A stretch of 17,810 nt of DNA from Chloroflexota bacterium (lineage in GTDB: Bacteria; Chloroflexota; UBA11872), in assembly GCA_028875175.1 (NCBI GenBank), contig JAPPFO010000054.1, positions 1-17,810 on the forward strand. Reading direction: 5' to 3'. The stretch's first letter is position 1; every line of letters begins with the position of its first letter. Below, piece after piece: positions 1 through 7,700 of the stretch. The notes beneath the pieces were generated by a model. The model was not told the DNA's origin and did not search any database. It saw only the letters and a list, made by a program, of their open reading frames with translations. Made by a program: the position numbers and the translations under genes.

Positions 1-2
1 GC

Positions 3-1031
3 GCCACCTCGCTCGAAATGGGCCTGGCCCACGGCGTATCCACCAACGGCTGGGTAGGTCGCCCCAGCCACCTCGACGAACGTTTCTCCCACACCACCTG
101 GTGCGTCAACGAAGCCCTCCGCTTCATCGGCCAGCGCGACCCCGACGCCCCGTTCTTCCTCTGGGTCTCATTCGTCGACCCACACCCGCCCCTCACCCCA
201 CCCCTCGTCTACTGGGAACGCTACGACGCGATGAACCTGCCCCACCCCTACGTCGGCGACTGGGCGCCCCAGCTTGATGCGCCGCCGCCCGGCCTCAACC
301 CCGATGCCTCCGTCATGCGCCTGCGCGAGGACGACCTCCACCGCTGCCGCGCCGGCTACTACGGCCTCGTCAACCACGTCGACGACCAGGTCTCGCGCCT
401 GCTTAAGGGCTTCCGCGAAAGCGGCCTGCTGGACGACACCTTCGTGCTCTTCACCAGCGACCACGGCGAAATGCTGGGCGACCACAACCTCTTCCGCAAG
501 ACCTGGCCGTACGAGGCCTCCATCCGCGTCCCGTTCCTCGCCCGCGCACCTGAATGGATGGATTGCACTGACGGCCTCACCATTGAGCGCCCGGTCGGCC
601 TGCAGGACGTCATGCCTACCATCCTCGACGCGGCCGGCGTTCCGATTCCCGATTCCGTCGACGGCGCCAGCGTCCTGCCCTACATGCGTGGCGATTCACC
701 CGCCTGGCGCGACTACCTCCACGGCGAACACACCGCCTGCTACGAGCCCGACCAGGGCAATCAGTGGGTCACCGACGGCCACCAAAAGCTCATCTGGTAC
801 ACCCAGACAGGCCAGGAACAGTTCTTCGATCTGGACACCGACCCGAGCGAAATGCACAACGCCCTCGACGACGCCGACGCTTCCGAACGCGTCGCCGCCT
901 GGCGGCAACGTCTCGTCAACGAGCTTGCCGATCGTCCCGAGGGCTTCGTGCAAGACGGCCGCCTCGTCGCCGGCCAGTCCGAACTCCGTCCCGAGCAACT
1001 GCAGCCTGCAACAAACCAGGTAAGCGCCTGA
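3..1031 (+). CDS. Sulfatase (alkaline-phosphatase superfamily), 5'-truncated by the window
   Basis: This is the C-terminal ~340 residues of a type I sulfatase, which hydrolyses sulfate esters. The frame is open to the window edge: an ATG at 18 is preceded in frame by A-T-S-L-E, and the following residues align with the middle of the complete sulfatase downstream, so that ATG is internal. The N-terminal part with the formylglycine Cys lies outside. Visible family features are FVDPHPP (the second-sheet His region), TSDHGEMLGDHNLFRKTW with the metal-binding Asp-His at 459-464 and the following active-site Lys, and the C-terminal FFDLDTDPSEMHN motif typical of sulfatases. It is roughly 55-60% identical by eye to its neighbour, so the pair is a tandem duplication. 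The TGA at 1029 is only 5 nt before the next start, so the two are surely cotranscribed. The substrate (probably a sulfated glycan) is inference. Confidence 0.93.
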   Translation, partial: ATSLEMGLAHGVSTNGWVGRPSHLDERFSHTTWCVNEALRFIGQRDPDAPFFLWVSFVDPHPPLTPPLVYWERYDAMNLPHPYVGDWAPQLDAPPPGLNPDASVMRLREDDLHRCRAGYYGLVNHVDDQVSRLLKGFRESGLLDDTFVLFTSDHGEMLGDHNLFRKTWPYEASIRVPFLARAPEWMDCTDGLTIERPVGLQDVMPTILDAAGVPIPDSVDGASVLPYMRGDSPAWRDYLHGEHTACYEPDQGNQWVTDGHQKLIWYTQTGQEQFFDLDTDPSEMHNALDDADASERVAAWRQRLVNELADRPEGFVQDGRLVAGQSELRPEQLQPATNQVSA

Positions 1032-1036
1032 TCGCC

Positions 1037-2497
1037 ATGCCCCGCCGCCGCCCGCACGTCCTCCTGATTACCTCCGACCAGCAGCGCGGCGACGCCCTCG
1101 GCATTGGCGGCCACCCGGTCCTGCGCACACCCAACCTGGACTACCTGGCCGGCAACGGCGCCTGGTTCCGCTCGGCCTTCAGCGAGTCCCCCACCTGCAT
1201 CCCCGCGCGGCGCGTCATCCTCTCGGGTCAGGCCCCGTACACCAGTGGCATGGTGGGCTTCTACGGCGGCTACCACTGGAACCTCCGCCACTCCATCGCC
1301 TCCGAGCTTGCCGCCAACGGATACCAGACCGAGCTCATCGGCAAGACCCACTGGCACCCCAATCGCAAGCGCTTCGGCTTTCAGCACATGCTCGTCGCCA
1401 ACAGCCAGCGCGATGGCAACGACTACTCCAATTGGCTCAACGACCAGGGCCGCCGCGAGGTCCTGGCCGGCAAGCTGCACGGTGTCGAGACCAACAGCTT
1501 CAACGCCAGGCCCAGCCACCTGCCCGAGGGCTACGACCTCACCACCTGGTGCGTCAACGAGTCGCTGAAGCTCATCAAGAAGCGCGATCCCGAAGCGCAC
1601 CTGTTTCTATGGCTCTCCGTGGTCGACCCGCACCCGCCGTTTACCCCGCCCAAGATGTATTTCGACCGCTACATGGCCCGGGCCGACGACATTCCCGAGC
1701 CATTCATCGGCGACTGGGCTCGACAGTTCGACAAGCCGAACCTGGGACTCAACATCCAACCCGTCGACGTCCACCTGCCTGATACCTGGATGCGCCGCAT
1801 GCGCGCCGCCTACTACGGTCTCGTCAACCACATCGACGACCAGGTCTACCGGGTCGTCCGCGCGCTATCGCAGGCCGGCATGTGGCAGGACACCGTGGTC
1901 CTCTACACCAGCGACCACGGCGAAATGCTCGGCGACCACAACCTCTTCCGAAAGACCTGGCCGCACCAGTCCTCCGCCAACATTCCCTTCATCCTGCGGC
2001 TCCCCGACTGGCTGGAACCCGAGCACGGCGCCGTCATCGACCAGCCGGTCGGGCTCCAGGACGTTATGCCGACGCTCTTGGACGCCGCCGGAGTTGCCAT
2101 CCCGGACTCAGTCGACGGCCGCAGCGTCCTCCCGCTCGCGCGCGGCGAGCAGCCGTCCTGGCGCCCCTTCCTGCACGGCGAGCACCACGGGCGCGGCACG
2201 GCGCTTTGGAGCGAATACGCTCCCGGTCACCAATACCTCACCGACGGCCGCGAAAAGTACATCTGGTACCCATCCGGCGGCGAAGAGCACTTCTTCGACC
2301 TGGCGCGTGATCCGCAAGAGCTTCACAACTTGGCAGACGTTGCTGAGGCGGCGTCGCGCCTGGCCATTTGGCGCGGTCGAATGGTTGAGCAGTTGCGAGA
2401 TCGTCCGGAGGGCTTTGTCGACGGCGATCGTCTTGTAGCCGGACGTCCGCAACTCCTGCCGGACGAGTTGCGTCCCGATCTCAATCGCCGGGCTTAG
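1037..2497 (+). CDS. Sulfatase (alkaline-phosphatase superfamily), complete, 486 aa
   Basis: Complete type I sulfatase. The chosen ATG at 1037 gives the normal family beginning, RPHVLLITSDQQRGD, with metal ligands D14 and Q15. Longer in-frame starts back to 764 would overlap the upstream sulfatase and add arginine-rich nonsense. The modification site is C54-I-P-A-R58, matching the C-x-P-x-R signature whose Cys is oxidised to formylglycine by FGE or anSME. D293-H294 in TSDHGEMLGDHNLFRKTW are metal ligands and K306 lies in the following conserved segment. The C-terminal FFDLARDPQELHNL is standard. There is no signal peptide: the protein starts MPRRRPHVLLI and the hydrophobic run is the first core strand. 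This suggests a cytoplasmic enzyme acting on imported sulfated sugars. No maturase gene is in the window. It lies 5 nt after the paralogous sulfatase and 119 nt before a glycosidase-like gene. Substrate specificity cannot be read from sequence. Confidence 0.96.
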   Translation: MPRRRPHVLLITSDQQRGDALGIGGHPVLRTPNLDYLAGNGAWFRSAFSESPTCIPARRVILSGQAPYTSGMVGFYGGYHWNLRHSIASELAANGYQTELIGKTHWHPNRKRFGFQHMLVANSQRDGNDYSNWLNDQGRREVLAGKLHGVETNSFNARPSHLPEGYDLTTWCVNESLKLIKKRDPEAHLFLWLSVVDPHPPFTPPKMYFDRYMARADDIPEPFIGDWARQFDKPNLGLNIQPVDVHLPDTWMRRMRAAYYGLVNHIDDQVYRVVRALSQAGMWQDTVVLYTSDHGEMLGDHNLFRKTWPHQSSANIPFILRLPDWLEPEHGAVIDQPVGLQDVMPTLLDAAGVAIPDSVDGRSVLPLARGEQPSWRPFLHGEHHGRGTALWSEYAPGHQYLTDGREKYIWYPSGGEEHFFDLARDPQELHNLADVAEAASRLAIWRGRMVEQLRDRPEGFVDGDRLVAGRPQLLPDELRPDLNRRA

Positions 2498-2519
2498 TCC
2501 TGGCTTAGATTCCGCGAAC

Positions 2520-2534
2520 GTGTCCGTTGGACAC
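2520..2534. repeat. Perfect short hairpin downstream of the sulfatase pair
   Basis: GTGTCC-GTT-GGACAC forms a perfect 6-bp stem with a 3-nt loop, 22 nt after the sulfatase stop, in the 119-nt gap before the propeller gene. No T-tract follows, so it is not a classical intrinsic terminator. It could attenuate transcription, stabilise the upstream mRNA 3' end or bind a protein. The rest of this gap holds two near-identical octamers (CGGTCTGC at 2549 and CGGTTTGC at 2559) spaced by one helical turn, and the ribosome binding site. Confidence 0.4.
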
Positions 2535-2601
2535 TGAGAGGCCCTGATCGGTCTGCGTCGGTTTGCCGGTATCGTAGGCTTGCCTTGACTTTCATACCCC
2601 G

Positions 2602-2608
2602 AAGGAGG
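2602..2608 (+). promoter_or_regulatory. Strong Shine-Dalgarno site for the propeller gene
   Basis: AAGGAGG lies 8 nt before the GTG at 2617. It fixes that GTG as the start and shows the gene has its own strong translation signal. Confidence 0.85.
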
Positions 2609-2616
2609 CAGCCCTC

Positions 2617-4065
2617 GTGCGTGACTCCACCGACTTCTGCCTCCTGTTCTGGGACGACAACTACCTGAGTCGCTGGAACAACTGCCGGCGGGGAATCGGC
2701 CAGCCGCAGCTTGTCCCCGAGGCCACGCTTGAAGAGCCCGGTTTCTGGCTCGGTTCCGGCTATCCCACCGCCTTCAAGCACGAGTCCGGCGTCTGGCGAA
2801 TCCTCTACAACGGCAAGTCCGTCGTCCCCGAGGAGCAGCCCGACAGCTACGCCCTGGTGGCCGAGAGCGACGACGGCATCCACTGGGAGAAACCCGACCT
2901 CACCGACCGCGTTCCGCTTCCCGACCGCCGCTACCCCAACCAGGTGCTGTCCAAGTCCGAGGACTTCCATCAGTGGGACTGCTACTTCGACGAGCGCGCC
3001 GAAGACCCCAACGAGCGCGTCAAAGGCTTTGCGGTCGGCAAGGGCAATCACCTGTGGACCTCGCCCGAGGGCTTGAACTGGACCCGCGTCGAAGGCGTGG
3101 AGTGGCGCAAGCACAGCCCGGACCCGCCCAGCACCGCCTACTGGAACCACGTGCGCGACTGCTACGTCATCAGCGCCCGTCCCGCGCCCCACGCGCACCC
3201 GCGGCGCGTCGCCCTATCCGAGACCAAGGACTTTCGAACCTACAGCGAGCCCGAGCTCGTGCTGCAAACCGACGCGCTGGACACTCCGCTGGCCGAAATC
3301 TACGGCATGGTCGCTTTCCCCTACGCCGACAGGTTTGTCGGCCTGGTCTGGATCTATCACACCGATCCCGTCCCCCTCGTGAAGTACTGGGGAGGCAAGA
3401 CCGACTGCCAGCTGGCCTACAGCTATAACGGCTGGCACTTCAACCGCTCCATCCGTGAGCCGTTCATCCCCAACGCCGAACAGGGCGAGTACGGCGCCGG
3501 AACCATGCGCCCGCACAGTCTCGTCGTCGACGACGACAACCAGATCCGCATCTACTCCAGTGCATCCAAGCTCGAGCACGGCTACCACATCAACCCCCAT
3601 ATCGGACCCAAACGACTCGAGCGAGGTCCCGCCGGCGAGGGCAATGACACCGGCGCCTTGCTCATGCACAGGTTGCGCCTCGACGGGTTCTACTACGTCG
3701 AGTCCTGCTTCGGCCCGGGCATGATCGGCACCCGCTCCCTCTACTGGCAGGGCGGCGAGGCCAGGTTCAACATCCAGTCAGGTCTCGAAACTCGCGTCCA
3801 GGTCACCGACCCCACCGGCGAGGTGATCGAGGGCTACAGCTACGCCGACTGCCACCCCTTCACCGGCGACGCGCTCGACTGGACGCCTCGCTGGAGCGGC
3901 GGTCGCGGCCTGGCGTCCTTCAGCGGCCAGGCGATTCGCCTTGAGATCGAAATGAACAACGCCCGCATCTACGCCATTCGCGGCGACTTCCTCCCGCTCT
4001 CCGGCAGAGAGCTGAGGACGTTCATGGATCGGGGCGAGAAGCCCATCCCGCGCCCCGGCTTCTAG
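2617..4065 (+). CDS. Beta-propeller glycosidase-like protein (GH32/GH43/GH130-type fold), 482 aa
   Basis: The start is GTG, decided by a near-perfect AAGGAGG 8 nt upstream. The first ~330 residues read like a five-bladed beta-propeller of the GH32/43/68/130 type: repeated strand pairs such as GVWRILYNGKS, YALVAESDDGIHWEKPDL, NHLWTSPEGLNWTRVEGVEW and CQLAYSYNGWHFNRS, where the S-D-G-x-x-W blade motif recurs. The last ~120 residues (from about NIQSGLETRVQVTDPTGEV) look like a beta-sandwich, often appended to such propellers. There is no signal peptide. Its position between two sulfatases and a large GH67-like protein suggests action on a sulfated glycan. I could not pick out an unambiguous catalytic carboxylate pair, so family membership below fold level and the substrate are open. 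It could also be a non-catalytic sugar-binding protein. Confidence 0.8.
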   Translation: MRDSTDFCLLFWDDNYLSRWNNCRRGIGQPQLVPEATLEEPGFWLGSGYPTAFKHESGVWRILYNGKSVVPEEQPDSYALVAESDDGIHWEKPDLTDRVPLPDRRYPNQVLSKSEDFHQWDCYFDERAEDPNERVKGFAVGKGNHLWTSPEGLNWTRVEGVEWRKHSPDPPSTAYWNHVRDCYVISARPAPHAHPRRVALSETKDFRTYSEPELVLQTDALDTPLAEIYGMVAFPYADRFVGLVWIYHTDPVPLVKYWGGKTDCQLAYSYNGWHFNRSIREPFIPNAEQGEYGAGTMRPHSLVVDDDNQIRIYSSASKLEHGYHINPHIGPKRLERGPAGEGNDTGALLMHRLRLDGFYYVESCFGPGMIGTRSLYWQGGEARFNIQSGLETRVQVTDPTGEVIEGYSYADCHPFTGDALDWTPRWSGGRGLASFSGQAIRLEIEMNNARIYAIRGDFLPLSGRELRTFMDRGEKPIPRPGF

Positions 4066-4183
4066 CATGGGGCTGGCTCAGGGCGCCTCTATGAAGGTTC
4101 GGTTCTACTGATCCTGCCGCCGATTGCGACAATGCCCCGAGCATTCGAGTCGGGCGAGCGGGCGCTCCTTCCAACGTGCCAAC

Positions 4184-4190
4184 AGAGAGG
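4184..4190 (+). promoter_or_regulatory. Shine-Dalgarno site selecting the GTG start at 4199
   Basis: AGAGAGG is 8 nt before GTG 4199 (protein start VADAATRIRIVV). The longer frame from TTG 4124 has no comparable site and adds 25 residues without family character, so GTG 4199 is preferred. The rest of the 133-nt gap 4066-4198 holds nothing else I can support. Confidence 0.6.
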
Positions 4191-4198
4191 CTTTAGCC

Positions 4199-7100
4199 GT
4201 GGCTGACGCAGCGACACGCATTCGAATCGTGGTCAACGCTGAACTCGGATCGCCCGCGCAAATAGCGCTGGATCGGCTCCGTCAGTCGCTCAGTGACGGC
4301 GGATACGCCGTCGTTGACGCCGATCCTGAAGTCACGATCCAGATCGGAACGGCGGCGACAGCCCAGCCTGCGGCTCTTCTGGCGGCGACGGGAGCGGCGT
4401 TGAACGAAGCGCCCGAATCACTGGCCTTCGCCTTTGCCGATGGAGTCTTGGCTATTGGCGGCTCCGACGACCGCGGCCTCGCCTACGCCCTGCGCGAAGC
4501 CGCCCGCCGCATCGACCTGGCTCCGGCGCCGCTCGACTGGGCCAGCGTCTTCCCGCCCACCGCCGAGTCCCCGTTCCTCCGCAAGCGCAGCGTCTGCATC
4601 TTCCCGCACAACGAAGCCGTCGACGGCCCCTGGTACTTCAACCCCGCCTTTTGGGAGGCCTACTTCGACAAGCTCTCGCTCTACCGCTTCAACGCCTTCA
4701 GCCTCACCTTCGGGCATCAGACCGCCTACCTGGTACCGCCCTACGCCTTCCTGGTTCCCATGCCCGAGTTCCCCGACGTCACGGTACCGAGCCTGACCGA
4801 CGAGCAGCGCGAACGGAACCTCGCCACGCTCCAGATGATCTCGCGCACCGCCGTCGAGCGCGGCATCGACTTCACATTCGGCGTCTGGCAGCAACACAGC
4901 TACGAGTACGGCGAGTCGCTGGTCGAGGGCCTCAGCCTCGACATCCTGGCCGACTACTGCGAGTTGGGCATGGCCAAGGTCCTCAAAGCCTGCCCGGACA
5001 TCTCCGGAGTCCAGCTACGCGTCAACTCCGAATCCGGCATCGAGGCCGAGGACAGCCCCGCCTTCTTCCGCTCCATCTACAGCGGCATCGTAGCGGCCGG
5101 CCGCGAGATCGAAATCGACTGCCGAGCCAAGGCCATCGCCGACGACACCTGGGAAGGCGCCCTGGCCACCGGCCTCCCCACCACCGTCTCCACCAAGTTC
5201 TGGTGCGAGCACCAGGGCATGCCCTACTCCGCTGGCCTCCTGCAGGACTTCGACCGCATGGACCGCCGCCACTCCTACGGCGACCTGCTCAAGCACCCCC
5301 GCGACTACGACTTCCTCTTCCGCATGTGGAACCTCGGCACCAACAAGTTCACCCTCTGGGGCGACCCGGCCTGGGTCCGCCGCTACGCCGAAAGCTGCGC
5401 CCTGGGCGACTCCAAGGGCTTTGAGGTCTGCGCGCCCCTCTCCAACAAGGGCTTCCGCAACGTCGGCGGTGCCTGGCCGCTCTTCCAGCCCGACGACATG
5501 AACTGGTATGAGTTCGAAGACGATCGCTACTGGTTCTGGTACCTCCTCTTCGGCCGCCTCGGCTACGACCCCGCCTGCGACTCCGATGCCTGGGAACGCG
5601 AGTTCAGCCACCGCTTCGGTGCGAACGCGGGGAGCGATGTACTGGAAGCCGTATCGCAAAGCTCCCATTACCTCCCTTTCATCACCGCCGCCCACCTCCC
5701 TTCGGCCAGCGTCTTCGGCTGGTGGGCCGAACGCGACACGGGCGGTCTGCTCGACGCCTACCTCGAAGTCGAACCAAGCGACCTCGCCGGCTTCTACGGC
5801 GCCAGCGAATACGCCGAGGACTATCTCGCGGACTCGGTTCGCGCCAAGCTCACCCCCAGCCAGATCGCCGAGCGCCTGGAAAGGCACGCCGCAGCCGCCG
5901 AAGCCGCGCTTGAGCGGGCCGACGGTTCGGTCGGCCACGCGGCCCGCCCCGAGTTCCGCGGCATCGAAGCCGACGTCCGCCTGACTTCCGGCCTCGCCCG
6001 CTACCACGCCCACAAGCTGCGAGCCGGCCTGGACCTCGCCTTCTTCTACCTGGCCGGCGCCGTCGATCGCCTGCGGTCGGCCAGAGTCCACATGCAATCG
6101 GCTCGCGACCAGTGGCAGGCCATCGTCGTCCACACCGACGGCCTCTACGACGACGAGATGATCTTCGGCCCCGTCAAGGACGAGTCAGGCACCTGGAAGC
6201 GTCTAACCCCCTACCTCGACCACGACCTCGCGCGCCTGGACGAAGTACAAGAGATCTTCGACAGCTTCGGCCTCTTCACCGACGGCTTCGACTTCGGCGC
6301 CCATCCGGTCGACCCGCGCCCCTGGATCCCCCGAACCATGCAATCCGCCCTGGTCGAACGACGCTTCCACGCCGTCTCGCCCGACGTCCAGTACACGCCG
6401 GCGCGCGGCATCGGCTGGAAGATGACGCGCGACATCCGCGCCTTCAGCCCTCCGCTCCCTGACAACGGTGACCTGCTGGGCCGCAACCGCGACGTTGGCG
6501 ATCTACCCGTCCGCCTCTTGGAAAGTGACTTCCAGCACCGCGGACCCAACCCCGGCTACGTCGAGCACACCTTCCGCGCCAATGTGGCGCCCGGTATCTA
6601 CGAGGTCACCGCGGTCATGGGCGACACCAGCCCAGACGCCGTCGACCGCGGCCCCATGTGGCTCACCTTCCAGGGCCGCCATCAGACCGAACGCTTCACC
6701 ATTCCCGCCGGCCAGGTAGTGCAAAAAACGCAGCGCTGCAACATCGCCAACGGCCGGCTCGAAGTGGAAATCAACTCCCACCCCGCCTCCGACTGGGTCA
6801 TCAACGCCCTCATCGTCCGCGAAGCCGCGCCGCAAATCGGCCACGTCCCCGTCCGCACTGCGGCCCCCGGCTCGCTCGACCTTTCGGCCACCATTACGGC
6901 GCCCGACGGCATCGCCAGCGTCGACCTGGTCTGGCGCTCCGGCGACTGCCCCTGGCAGCGCGCGTCCATGTCCGCCGACGGCGCCGTCTACTCAGCCGGC
7001 ATTTCCGTCCCCGCCTGTTGTGACGCCGCCTACTACATCGAAGCCACCGACACCAACGGCGAAACCCGATCCTGGCGTTCTGCCGACGCCCCGCAACCCG

Positions 7101-7441
7101 TGGCCGTCGGAAACGCGGTGTCCGCCCCATCCCTCGACGTTGAACGCGCCCCCCTCGCCATCCCCGGCCATGACCTCACCGTCACCGCGCGTGTCGACTC
7201 CGGCGACGACCTGAAGTCCGTAACCCTCTACTACCGCGACCTCAACCAGCGCGAACTCTTCACCCCGGTTCCCATGCGCCAGGCCAACGGCGCCTGGTCC
7301 GCCACCATCCCCGGCATGGACATCGTCCCGGCTTGGGACGTCATGTACTACGTCGAGGCCATCGACCGCCTCGGCAACGCCGCCATCGGACCCGACCTTG
7401 ACGTCGAGACCCCCTACATCGTCGTCCCCGTCCAGCGCTAG
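4199..7441 (+). CDS. Large multidomain glycoside hydrolase-like protein (GH67/GH20-like N-terminus), ~1080 aa
   Basis: Residues ~1-120 form an alpha/beta domain (IRIVVNAELGSPAQIALDRL, TIQIGT, DDRGLAYALREAARRI) like the N-terminal domain of GH67 alpha-glucuronidases and GH20/GH84 hexosaminidases. Residues ~128-450 look like a TIM barrel with strands ending FGVWQQHSYEYG (W230-H233), VQLRVNSESG (R274, E278), STKFWCEHQG (K333, E337) and LWGDPAW (D389). E278, E337 and D389 are candidate catalytic acids, not proven. A helical region follows to ~650. Residues ~760-880 resemble a carbohydrate-binding beta-sandwich (GPNPGYVEHTF, APGIYEVTAVMGD). Two Ig/FnIII-like repeats end the protein, each with an AYYIEATD- or MYYVEAIDRLGN-type core. 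No signal peptide is visible from either start, odd for a protein with secreted-style modules. It follows the sulfatase/propeller genes. An alpha-glucuronidase or hexosaminidase-type activity on a sulfated, possibly uronate-containing glycan is inference. Confidence 0.8.
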   Translation: MADAATRIRIVVNAELGSPAQIALDRLRQSLSDGGYAVVDADPEVTIQIGTAATAQPAALLAATGAALNEAPESLAFAFADGVLAIGGSDDRGLAYALREAARRIDLAPAPLDWASVFPPTAESPFLRKRSVCIFPHNEAVDGPWYFNPAFWEAYFDKLSLYRFNAFSLTFGHQTAYLVPPYAFLVPMPEFPDVTVPSLTDEQRERNLATLQMISRTAVERGIDFTFGVWQQHSYEYGESLVEGLSLDILADYCELGMAKVLKACPDISGVQLRVNSESGIEAEDSPAFFRSIYSGIVAAGREIEIDCRAKAIADDTWEGALATGLPTTVSTKFWCEHQGMPYSAGLLQDFDRMDRRHSYGDLLKHPRDYDFLFRMWNLGTNKFTLWGDPAWVRRYAESCALGDSKGFEVCAPLSNKGFRNVGGAWPLFQPDDMNWYEFEDDRYWFWYLLFGRLGYDPACDSDAWEREFSHRFGANAGSDVLEAVSQSSHYLPFITAAHLPSASVFGWWAERDTGGLLDAYLEVEPSDLAGFYGASEYAEDYLADSVRAKLTPSQIAERLERHAAAAEAALERADGSVGHAARPEFRGIEADVRLTSGLARYHAHKLRAGLDLAFFYLAGAVDRLRSARVHMQSARDQWQAIVVHTDGLYDDEMIFGPVKDESGTWKRLTPYLDHDLARLDEVQEIFDSFGLFTDGFDFGAHPVDPRPWIPRTMQSALVERRFHAVSPDVQYTPARGIGWKMTRDIRAFSPPLPDNGDLLGRNRDVGDLPVRLLESDFQHRGPNPGYVEHTFRANVAPGIYEVTAVMGDTSPDAVDRGPMWLTFQGRHQTERFTIPAGQVVQKTQRCNIANGRLEVEINSHPASDWVINALIVREAAPQIGHVPVRTAAPGSLDLSATITAPDGIASVDLVWRSGDCPWQRASMSADGAVYSAGISVPACCDAAYYIEATDTNGETRSWRSADAPQPVAVGNAVSAPSLDVERAPLAIPGHDLTVTARVDSGDDLKSVTLYYRDLNQRELFTPVPMRQANGAWSATIPGMDIVPAWDVMYYVEAIDRLGNAAIGPDLDVETPYIVVPVQR

Positions 7442-7511
7442 CCGCCCAATGTCACCCTTCACCCCCGCAGGGCGTACGATAGGCGTCGTGGGCGAAGCCA
7501 GGGAGTTCCGC

Positions 7512-7664
7512 ATGCCGGCAAGCAAGGTGCGGAAGTTCATTCCTCGACGCCGCGTCGTTGCCCTGTTGGCCTCGGGCCTCCTGCTGGCGGCCTGCGGCGG
7601 CGAGGAAAGGAAGAGCGGGCAGTTCAAGATGCACAAGACCATCGGCGACGGGCCGGGTATGTAG
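7512..7664 (+). CDS. Very small lipoprotein, 50 aa
   Basis: A 50-residue protein with a textbook lipoprotein signal: basic N-terminus (KVRKFIPRRR), hydrophobic core (VVALLASGLLL) and lipobox L25-A-A-C28. The mature lipopeptide would have only 23 residues, CGGEERKSGQFKMHKTIGDG and three more. The start ATG is chosen because AGGGAG at 7500-7505 sits 6 nt upstream; an in-frame longer version back to 7398 overlaps the preceding gene. The run of three arginines before the hydrophobic core might also suit Tat export, but the canonical SRRxFLK pattern is absent. It lies 70 nt after the glycosidase-like gene and 36 nt before the ComM homologue. I do not recognise the mature sequence. Entericidin-like or phage-lysis-type small lipoproteins are of comparable size, but nothing here shows such a role. 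Confidence 0.6.
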   Translation: MPASKVRKFIPRRRVVALLASGLLLAACGGEERKSGQFKMHKTIGDGPGM

Positions 7665-7700
7665 CGCCTCACGCGCGGCTGGGCGGGCCGCTCCGGGCTC

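Noticed and set aside
764..1036. N-terminal extension of the second sulfatase frame to 764
   Set aside because: It overlaps the upstream sulfatase coding region in another frame, is arginine-rich shadow sequence, and the family N-terminus begins at ATG 1037.
4067..4111. 14-codon ORF MGLAQGASMKVRFY in the gap before the glycosidase-like gene
   Set aside because: Too short, no convincing ribosome site and no evidence of function. Its first residues resemble the first residues after ATG 18 of the first sulfatase, but this is too little to claim a remnant.
5015..6133. Minus-strand ORF (372 codons) inside the large glycosidase-like gene
   Set aside because: Shadow composition (GVAGEAGSQADVGF style) and no domain; the sense strand is the better coding frame throughout.
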